Shown in pieces: positions 1 to 4,038 of a stretch of DNA of 5,418 bases; the first letter of the stretch is position 1; each line of letters starts with the position of its first letter. The DNA is from an uncultured Polyangiaceae bacterium (lineage in GTDB: Bacteria; Myxococcota_A; Polyangia; Polyangiales; Houyiibacteriaceae): assembly GCA_947258625.1 (NCBI GenBank), contig CAMYJN010000202.1:1-5418 (forward strand), written 5' to 3'. The notes beneath the pieces were generated by a model. It saw nothing but the letters and a program-made list of their open reading frames with translations, was not told where the DNA came from and made no database searches. The translations under genes were made by a program, and so were the position numbers.

Positions 1-1003
1 GCTCGCGCCTTTCCTGCTCGAGGCGACCATAGAGCTGGACCAGGCCAGCCCATTCGCTCACCGAAGCCTCACGCCGCGCGCGTTCGAGGTCCGCTCTGCG
101 CAGACAGTCTCGCAAGCGAACGGCCTTCTGCTGCATTGAACCTTCGAAGGACCGATCGATCTCTAGCATGAGCACGTGGACATCATTCAAGTCGCCAAGG
201 AGCTCTTGTAACTTTTTGGTTCGCTTCACCACCAACTGTGCCTCGCCGGCATAGGCTCGAATCGGCTCGAGGAGGTAGCGAAGCCGCTTGGCCACGATGC
301 GGGCTTCGTGGAGCCGCTCGGTGTGCTCGACGCTCACAACCTGTCCCAGATTCACCAAGAGGTCGGTGGCGTGGGCCTCGACTTGGTTTGCCAAGGTTCG
401 CCCAAAGCTCACAAGGGGCTCTTCGGCGAGAAGGTTCTGCTCGCTCCGCATGACAGCGAGTCGTTCTTCGAGCTTTTCGGCGGTTCGCCTGAAGCTCGTC
501 CTCAGCTCGGAGTCGAGCGACTCGGCGCACTTCCTGCGGCGCTCGAGCATGACGGAGGAAAGCCAGTTGAGCCCCGCGAGATGCTCGGGCGCGAGGTCGC
601 CGTGTTGCTTCGCGAGCCATTCGAGCCCTACTTCGGCTTCGCGGCCCGCGCCCGTCGCTCGCTGGATGGCACGAAGCCGTTTCCGGTCTTTCGCTCGCAC
701 GGCGGTCTCGAGCTGCGGCCGGTACGCGCGGAGCTGGCTCCGCAGTCGTCGGATGGCGACCCGGAAATCATGGAGCGCCTCGCGGTCGACGCGATCGTCC
801 AACCGGCGCTCCGCGGTACGCGCTGCCGCCAGGCTCTTGAGCGCCAGGCGTCGCGCGGACTCCTCGTCGCTCCGAAAAAGGAGATCGTCGGGTAGGCTGC
901 TCCGCCGCTTGGCTTTGGGCTGTTCGGGGAGCCCCTCTTGCGCCTTTGCATCAGGCTTTGAAACCGCAATGACCGGTGCCGGATATCGTCGTTCGCCAGT
1001 GAT
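1..1003 (-). CDS. CHAD domain-containing protein, C-terminus cut by window edge
   Basis: The minus-strand frame is open from an in-frame TGA at 1054-1052 to the left edge, giving 334 visible residues if it starts at 1003. It carries both CHAD hallmarks. LHDFRVAIRRLR (His78, Arg81, Arg85, Arg86) lies near the N-terminus, and LHEARIVAKRLRYLLEP (His232) followed by KKLQELLGDLNDV lies in the second half. The rest is predicted helical and rich in Arg, Lys, Glu and Leu. CHAD domains are helical bundles with conserved histidines and basic patches. Characterised members bind inorganic polyphosphate and can associate with polyphosphate granules, so a cytoplasmic polyphosphate-binding role is likely by family. 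No CYTH domain is fused at the N-terminus; residues 1-50 look like a charged linker. There is no ATG, GTG or TTG start upstream of the domain. I placed the start at ATC 1003-1001 because AGGAG lies 7 nt before it; ATT at 970-968 is the alternative. The family call is firm and the start is not. Confidence 0.87.
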   Translation of the reverse strand, partial: MTGERRYPAPVIAVSKPDAKAQEGLPEQPKAKRRSSLPDDLLFRSDEESARRLALKSLAAARTAERRLDDRVDREALHDFRVAIRRLRSQLRAYRPQLETAVRAKDRKRLRAIQRATGAGREAEVGLEWLAKQHGDLAPEHLAGLNWLSSVMLERRRKCAESLDSELRTSFRRTAEKLEERLAVMRSEQNLLAEEPLVSFGRTLANQVEAHATDLLVNLGQVVSVEHTERLHEARIVAKRLRYLLEPIRAYAGEAQLVVKRTKKLQELLGDLNDVHVLMLEIDRSFEGSMQQKAVRLRDCLRRADLERARREASVSEWAGLVQLYGRLEQERRE

Positions 1004-1010
1004 GGTGCCG

Positions 1011-1015
1011 CTCCT
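1011..1015 (-). promoter_or_regulatory. Shine-Dalgarno that decides the CHAD gene start
   Basis: On the minus strand AGGAG is followed by 7 nt (CGGCACC) and then ATC, in the frame of the CHAD protein. It is the only good Shine-Dalgarno between the upstream in-frame stop and the conserved domain. The spacing is ideal for initiation at the ATC. The alternative ATT at 970 has no comparable site. Confidence 0.5.
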
Positions 1016-1026
1016 GAGTCGATCAG

Positions 1027-1055
1027 AACTAGTACAGGTCGAGCGATCGCGTCAA
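1027..1055 (-). promoter_or_regulatory. weak candidate promoter for the CHAD gene
   Basis: On the minus strand TTGACG (1055-1050) matches the -35 consensus at five of six positions. Fifteen bases later TACTAG (1034-1029) is a poor -10 match, with three of six positions and short spacing. It lies just downstream of the palindrome behind the tRNA gene, where a new transcript for the CHAD gene would be expected to begin. The -10 is weak, so this is tentative. Confidence 0.25.
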
Positions 1056-1070
1056 CAGCCTTGAGGCCAA

Positions 1071-1118
1071 GCCCCGTGACAAATAGGGAGGCTAGCCTCC
1101 CTATTTGTTCTACGGGGC
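1071..1118 (-). terminator. long hairpin directly 3' of tRNA-Arg, probable terminator
   Basis: Positions 1079-1108 form a perfect 30-bp palindrome. As RNA it gives a 13-bp stem (ACAAAUAGGGAGG and its complement) with a CUAG loop. It is flanked by GCCCCGT (1071-1077) and ACGGGGC (1112-1118), which can pair to extend the stem across a small internal loop. On the minus strand it follows the tRNA 3' end immediately, and the outer arm includes the tRNA discriminator base. The GC-rich core followed by UAUUUGU resembles an intrinsic terminator, but there is no uninterrupted U tract. Its symmetry means it could act on either strand. A processing role is also possible. Confidence 0.6.
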
Positions 1119-1191
1119 GTCCCCGGGAGGATTCGAACCTCCGACCTTCGGTTTAGGAAACCACTGCTCTATCCTACTGAGCTACGAGGAC
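1118..1191 (-). tRNA. trnR: tRNA-Arg (anticodon CCT)
   Basis: The minus strand folds as a 74-nt cloverleaf. The acceptor stem pairs GTCCTCG with CGGGGAC (one T-G pair). The D arm is GCTC/GAGC with loop AGTAGGATA. The anticodon loop is TTCCTAA with anticodon CCT. The variable loop is AGGTC, and the T arm is GGAGG-TTCGAAT-CCTCC. The discriminator is G. CCT reads AGG arginine codons. The 3' CCA is not encoded: the discriminator is followed by CCCCGT, so a CCA-adding enzyme is needed. The anticodon stem GTGGT/ACCGA has a T28-G42 wobble and a G27-A43 mismatch at its outer end. A long hairpin follows directly. Confidence 0.95.
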
Positions 1192-1202
1192 TTAGGTGGC
1201 GG

Positions 1203-1231
1203 CGTATAGCATGTGATTCGCCGCACATCAC
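1203..1231 (-). promoter_or_regulatory. candidate promoter for tRNA-Arg
   Basis: On the minus strand TATACG (1208-1203) matches the -10 consensus at four positions. It lies 11 nt before the mature tRNA 5' end, so transcription would begin only a few bases upstream of the tRNA. With 17-bp spacing the -35 would be GTGATG (1231-1226), a weak match. The -10 sits in GCTATACG, the same octamer used by the divergent HNH promoter. Confidence 0.45.
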
Positions 1232-1234
1232 CAG

Positions 1235-1257
1235 GTGAAAACCGGTATCCGGTTCAC
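1235..1257. repeat. inverted repeat between divergent promoters, possible operator
   Basis: The arms GTGAA-aa-CCGG and CCGG-TTCAC are separated by TAT. They pair over 9 bp with a two-base bulge in the left arm, and the core AACCGG-TAT-CCGGTT (1240-1254) is perfect. The right arm overlaps the candidate -35 box of the HNH gene (1253-1258). A smaller palindrome, CACC-A-GGTG (1229-1237), adjoins it on the left. Dyad symmetry over a promoter element suggests a binding site for a dimeric regulator, but no regulator is encoded in the window. Confidence 0.4.
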
Positions 1258-1281
1258 TTCTTCGCCCGTTCGCGCTATACG
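1253..1281 (+). promoter_or_regulatory. candidate promoter for the HNH gene
   Basis: TTCACT (1253-1258) and TATACG (1276-1281) are separated by exactly 17 bp, and each matches its sigma-70 consensus at four positions. The start site would fall near 1288, leaving a leader of only about 8 nt before the ATG at 1296. Confidence 0.5.
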
Positions 1282-1295
1282 AATCCTCGTTAGAA

Positions 1296-1826
1296 ATGCG
1301 AACCCTTGTCTTAGATCAGGGCTATCAGCCCCACCGAATCATCAGCTGGCAACGCGCTGTCTGCATGATTTTCGACGGCAAAGTCGAGGTCGTCGAAGAA
1401 TACGACGAAGACATTCGCTCGGTCAGCATCACCATCAAGATGCCAGCCGTCGTTCGGCTCCTACGAACCATCGTCGGGCGCAAACGTGCGATCAAGTTCT
1501 CCCGGATCAACGTCGCGATGCGAGATGACTTCAAATGTCAGTACTGCGGCGTCCGCCATCGACTTCGCGGACTCACGTACGACCACGTGGTTCCCAAATC
1601 CCAGGGCGGTAAGACCAACTGGGCGAACATCGTGATGGCCTGCTACGGCTGCAACGAGAAGAAGGGCAATTGCACACCCCGGCAGGCAGGCCTTCGCCTG
1701 CGACGTCCTCCGGTCAAACCCAAGTGGCTTCCCGTGGTGTCATTTCGCGTCGACCCGGCCAGCTCGATCCCCGAGGCCTGGGCAAACTGGGTCTACTGGC
1801 ACGGGCGTTTGGAGAGCGATCCCTAG
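1296..1826 (+). CDS. HNH endonuclease family protein
   Basis: This 176-residue protein has two parts. Residues 1-60 match the conserved N-terminal region of a widespread HNH family (LVLDQGYQP, then ISWQRAV, then VEVVEEYDEDIRS, then MPAVVRLLR). Residues 76-125 are a zinc-type HNH nuclease module: CQYC (Cys81, Cys84), DHVVPKSQGG with the catalytic His97, the central Asn (Asn108/Asn111), and CYGCNEKKGN (Cys116, Cys119, Asn120). The four cysteines should bind a structural zinc, and the HNH residues a catalytic metal. All key residues are intact, so it is probably an active nuclease, but the target is unknown. The ATG at 1296 is the only possible start after an in-frame TGA at 1236; it has no Shine-Dalgarno. 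The gene stands alone on the plus strand, divergent from the tRNA and convergent with the TPM gene. No methylase or other restriction partner is visible, so I favour a housekeeping or DNA-repair-type role over restriction. Confidence 0.9.
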   Translation: MRTLVLDQGYQPHRIISWQRAVCMIFDGKVEVVEEYDEDIRSVSITIKMPAVVRLLRTIVGRKRAIKFSRINVAMRDDFKCQYCGVRHRLRGLTYDHVVPKSQGGKTNWANIVMACYGCNEKKGNCTPRQAGLRLRRPPVKPKWLPVVSFRVDPASSIPEAWANWVYWHGRLESDP

Positions 1827-1829
1827 CGG

Positions 1830-2723
1830 TTACCAGCTGCTCGAAGAGCCACCGCCTCCAAAGCTTCCACCGCCGCCGGAGAAGCCACCGCCGCCGCCGG
1901 AAAAGCCGCCGCCTCCAGACGACCAGGATCCACCCGACCAGCCTGCGTGCCGTCGGCCTCGGCCCCGTTTTTGTTTCTTTCGCTTTCGGCCGAAGAACGA
2001 CCAAACGATTGGCGCGGAAACGAGCCAAACGAGAATGAAAAAGGGCGCGGCGCTAGGGCCGATCGTGGCAATGCCGCCCACGCCGATGAACGGGATTAGA
2101 AAGAGATACAGAAACCACTGGAACGGATTGGTGCCAACCACGACGAACACAAACGGCATCAGGAACAAGAGCCAGAAGAGGCCGAAAATCTTCGGCGGAA
2201 GATCGGCCTGCATGTCACGTGCGGTCGGCGGAGGGAGGGTGCTCGTTCCGCGGATCAAGCCGTCCATCGCTTCGACCGCGCGCTCGATCCCGGCATCGAA
2301 GTCGCCGGCGCGGAAACTCGGCCTCAAAACCTGATCTAGGATTCGTCGCGACAACACGTCACTCAGGACAGGCTCGAGGCCGTAGCCGACCTCGAGGCGC
2401 ATCTTTCGATCGTTCTTCGCGATGAGAAGCAGCGCACCGTCGTCCTCGTCGGCGCGACCGAGGCTCCAAGCTTCGGCAACGCGAAGGCTGTAGTCTTCGA
2501 GCTGCTCGCCTTGAAGGCTCTCGATCGTGAGCACGGCGACCTGCGCGCCCGTGTCCTGTTCGAGCTTCGCCAACAGCGTATCGATACGGGCCTCCGTACC
2601 GGGATCGACCAAATTCGCGTAGTCGTTGACGCGTCCGGAGAGCTCGGGGACGCTTAGAGCGAAGGCGACGACCGGCACCAAGCACAGAAGAGGCATGGCG
2701 AGAACCAGTCGCGCTCTAGTCAT
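1830..2723 (-). CDS. YgcG-like TPM domain protein with Gly/Ser-rich tail
   Basis: This 297-residue protein starts with a signal peptide (Arg3/Arg5, hydrophobic 6-22, likely cut near AFA). A TPM domain follows at about 28-158: VNDYANLVD, then GAQVAVLTI, DGALLLIAKNDRKMRLEVGYGLE and a helical C-terminal part. Three hydrophobic stretches (about 179-197, 200-221 and 225-244) come next, then the basic cluster RKRKKQKRGRGRR (246-258) and a Gly/Ser tail (261-297). Signal peptide, TPM, membrane segment and glycine-rich tail is the YgcG arrangement. The TPM domain should face the periplasm or outside, with the basic cluster marking the cytoplasmic side. TPM domains have been linked to phosphatase activity and to photosystem II repair in plants; the bacterial function is uncertain. 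GAGG sits 7 nt before the ATG, and the start overlaps the end of the upstream TPM gene by 8 nt (ATGACTAG), implying coupled translation. Confidence 0.9.
   Translation of the reverse strand: MTRARLVLAMPLLCLVPVVAFALSVPELSGRVNDYANLVDPGTEARIDTLLAKLEQDTGAQVAVLTIESLQGEQLEDYSLRVAEAWSLGRADEDDGALLLIAKNDRKMRLEVGYGLEPVLSDVLSRRILDQVLRPSFRAGDFDAGIERAVEAMDGLIRGTSTLPPPTARDMQADLPPKIFGLFWLLFLMPFVFVVVGTNPFQWFLYLFLIPFIGVGGIATIGPSAAPFFILVWLVSAPIVWSFFGRKRKKQKRGRGRRHAGWSGGSWSSGGGGFSGGGGGFSGGGGSFGGGGSSSSW
1852..1919 (-). repeat. imperfect tandem repeat encoding the glycine-rich tail
   Basis: On the plus strand, units of 18, 18 and 21 bp begin CCGCC(T/G)CC and are followed by a partial fourth unit (1852-1869, 1870-1887, 1888-1908, 1909-1919). 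They encode GGGG(G)FS/GGGGSF-type units at the C-terminus of the YgcG-like protein. The units differ by substitutions and by one extra CCG triplet, so length can vary without breaking the frame. Confidence 0.7.
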
Positions 2724-3372
2724 GACGAAACCTCGGCTCGTCGGAAAGTTGGTTTTCCTGGTCTGCTGCTTGGACGCCGTGGGCTTCCAAGAGGGCCGCG
2801 CAGCGCTCCACCCCGTGAATCAAGGCCGCAGCCGGCCTTCCACGCCGAATCCCGAGGGCCAGCTCGCTCGAAATCTCGTCCCAGGCTTCGTCGGCAACGC
2901 GCTCGTCGATCCCCTCGTCGGCGAGCACCAAGACTCGATGCTCAAACAAAGCGACGAAGATCAGGACCCCGGTACGTTCGCGGGTGGCGAACACCTGTTC
3001 GTCCAGGAACGCCTCGGCCGCTCGGCCGTCCACCCGGCTATCGAGAGCCTCTTCCCCGATCAGCCTTCGAGCGACCCCATCGAACCGGCTCGCAACCCAG
3101 CCAGCCACCAAGCCCAGCTGAAATCCAATCAGAATCCACAAGTGGTCGGGCGCCCCCCAGCCCCCGAAACGCCAGACAGTGACACTCGCACAGAGCGCGC
3201 CCAGTGCGCCGCCGATCAGCGCGCCTTTCCACGCCACTTCGGGGTGCGGGTCGCAGCGCTCGGTCACGTAGACGACGAGCTCGCCGGCGGTCTTCCGTTC
3301 CGCCGCAGTCGTCGCAGCCTGGATTGCTTCTCGGTCGGCTTTGGAGAAGAAGGTGTCGATTCGCCGTGGCAC
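2716..3372 (-). CDS. membrane TPM domain protein (COG3762-like)
   Basis: This 218-residue protein begins with a helical segment and a first TPM-like strand (ERKTAGELVVYVTER, about 25-39). Two membrane helices follow (about 49-69 and 76-95). Then come DSRVDGRAAEAFLDEQVF and RTGVLIFVALFEHRVLVLADEGI, which are the conserved second half of the TPM fold. There is no signal peptide, so the hairpin anchors it in the inner membrane. The short hydrophilic loop of the hairpin would be periplasmic and the TPM halves cytoplasmic, though topology is inferred. The function is unknown beyond the family. The start is GTG at 3372, 8 nt after the lemA stop, with no recognisable Shine-Dalgarno, so translation probably depends on ribosomes finishing lemA. 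The C-terminus overlaps the next gene by 8 nt. It is a partner of LemA and the YgcG-like protein by position. Confidence 0.87.
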   Translation of the reverse strand: MPRRIDTFFSKADREAIQAATTAAERKTAGELVVYVTERCDPHPEVAWKGALIGGALGALCASVTVWRFGGWGAPDHLWILIGFQLGLVAGWVASRFDGVARRLIGEEALDSRVDGRAAEAFLDEQVFATRERTGVLIFVALFEHRVLVLADEGIDERVADEAWDEISSELALGIRRGRPAAALIHGVERCAALLEAHGVQAADQENQLSDEPRFRHD

Positions 3373-3380
3373 GGCGCGGG

Positions 3381-3968
3381 CTAGAACTCGACCTTGGGAG
3401 GTTCGTCTGCCCCCGGCGTCGACTCGAAGTACGGTTTGTCGCCGAAGCCCATGATGTTCGCCAGCAGAATGGTAGGGAACTGCCGTCGGGTCTTGTTGTA
3501 GTCCAGGGTCGCATCGTTGAAGCGCTTTCGCTCCACGCTGATTCTGTTCTCGGTGCCTTCGAGCTGCGCTTGAAGATCACGGAATGCCTCGGTCGCTTTG
3601 AGCTCGGGGTATCGCTCCACCACGACGAGCAAGCGCGACAAGGCCGACGACAATTGAGACTGCGCTGCCTCGAACTGCTCCAGCTGCGCGGCGTCGGGCG
3701 CCGTTTCGAAATTGACCTGTCCGACTTTGGCGCGTGCCTCCACCACTTGGGTGAGCGTCTCTTGCTCGAATTCCTTGGCGCCTTTCACGGTCGCCACCAA
3801 GTTTGGAATCAGATCAGCGCGTCTTTGATAGACGTTCTCGACTTGGCTCCACGCGTTGTCGACGCCTTCGTCGAGCTGGACGAGGCGGTTGTAGCTACCG
3901 ACCCCGGTTGCCACCAGGATCAGTGCGATCACGACGATCACCCCGCATCCAATCAAGCCCTTGCTCAT
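3381..3968 (-). CDS. lemA: LemA family protein
   Basis: The 195-residue protein has the full LemA layout. A single N-terminal membrane helix (about 5-24) has almost no cytoplasmic portion. It is followed by a helical domain with the family signatures NRLVQLDEGVDNAWSQVE and YQRRADLIPNLVATVKG. The chain ends with FPTILLANIMGFGDKPYFE and a short acidic tail. The length is typical. LemA proteins are bitopic, with the C-terminal helical bundle outside the cytoplasm; their function is not established. The ATG is preceded by a strong Shine-Dalgarno. The gene is first in a packed trio with two TPM-domain genes, a pairing seen in many bacteria. It lies 70 bp downstream of the MBL/beta-CASP gene on the same strand. 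Confidence 0.96.
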   Translation of the reverse strand: MSKGLIGCGVIVVIALILVATGVGSYNRLVQLDEGVDNAWSQVENVYQRRADLIPNLVATVKGAKEFEQETLTQVVEARAKVGQVNFETAPDAAQLEQFEAAQSQLSSALSRLLVVVERYPELKATEAFRDLQAQLEGTENRISVERKRFNDATLDYNKTRRQFPTILLANIMGFGDKPYFESTPGADEPPKVEF

Positions 3969-3975
3969 AGTCCCT

Positions 3976-3980
3976 CCTCC
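3976..3980 (-). promoter_or_regulatory. Shine-Dalgarno of lemA
   Basis: The minus strand reads GGAGGAGGGACT before the ATG. GGAGG is 7 nt from the start codon. It is the strongest ribosome-binding site in the cluster, which fits lemA being translated most and leading the coupled trio. Confidence 0.8.
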
Positions 3981-4038
3981 GTCTTCCGGTCGCGCGAGGA
4001 TGCGCGCAGACCCCGTACCTGGTCAAGGCCCCCGGGCT

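Noticed and set aside
628..969. Minus-strand frame starting with TTG at 969, a possible alternative N-terminus of the CHAD protein
   Set aside because: The translation lacks CHAD motifs; the domain is in the next frame, which is open throughout. It would matter only if an indel were shown.
288..1064. Plus-strand open frame of 258 codons
   Set aside because: It is antisense to the CHAD gene, is Ser/Arg-rich low-complexity sequence with no motif, and the opposite strand carries clear CHAD signatures.
1079..1108. The palindrome as an integration attachment site or mobile-element end next to a tRNA
   Set aside because: There is no integrase, no duplicated tRNA 3' fragment and no foreign-looking cargo; its position fits termination or processing better.
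1212..1227. CRP/FNR-like site TGTGA-N6-GCACA
   Set aside because: One half-site is imperfect and the position between the -10 and -35 of the tRNA promoter is unusual; a match of this quality is expected by chance. It is kept only as part of the dyad observation.
2626..3384. Plus-strand open frame of 252 codons
   Set aside because: It lies opposite the TPM gene and the start of the YgcG-like gene, and its composition and lack of motifs mark it as a shadow.
3939..3968. Possible lipobox LIGC at the N-terminus of LemA
   Set aside because: Only four residues precede it, and the hydrophobic stretch follows rather than precedes the cysteine, so it fits a membrane anchor, not a lipoprotein signal.
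3990..4026. Promoter for lemA from TTGACC in the 70-bp gap
   Set aside because: The hexamer 17 bp downstream is GCATCC, a poor -10, and no better spacing was found.
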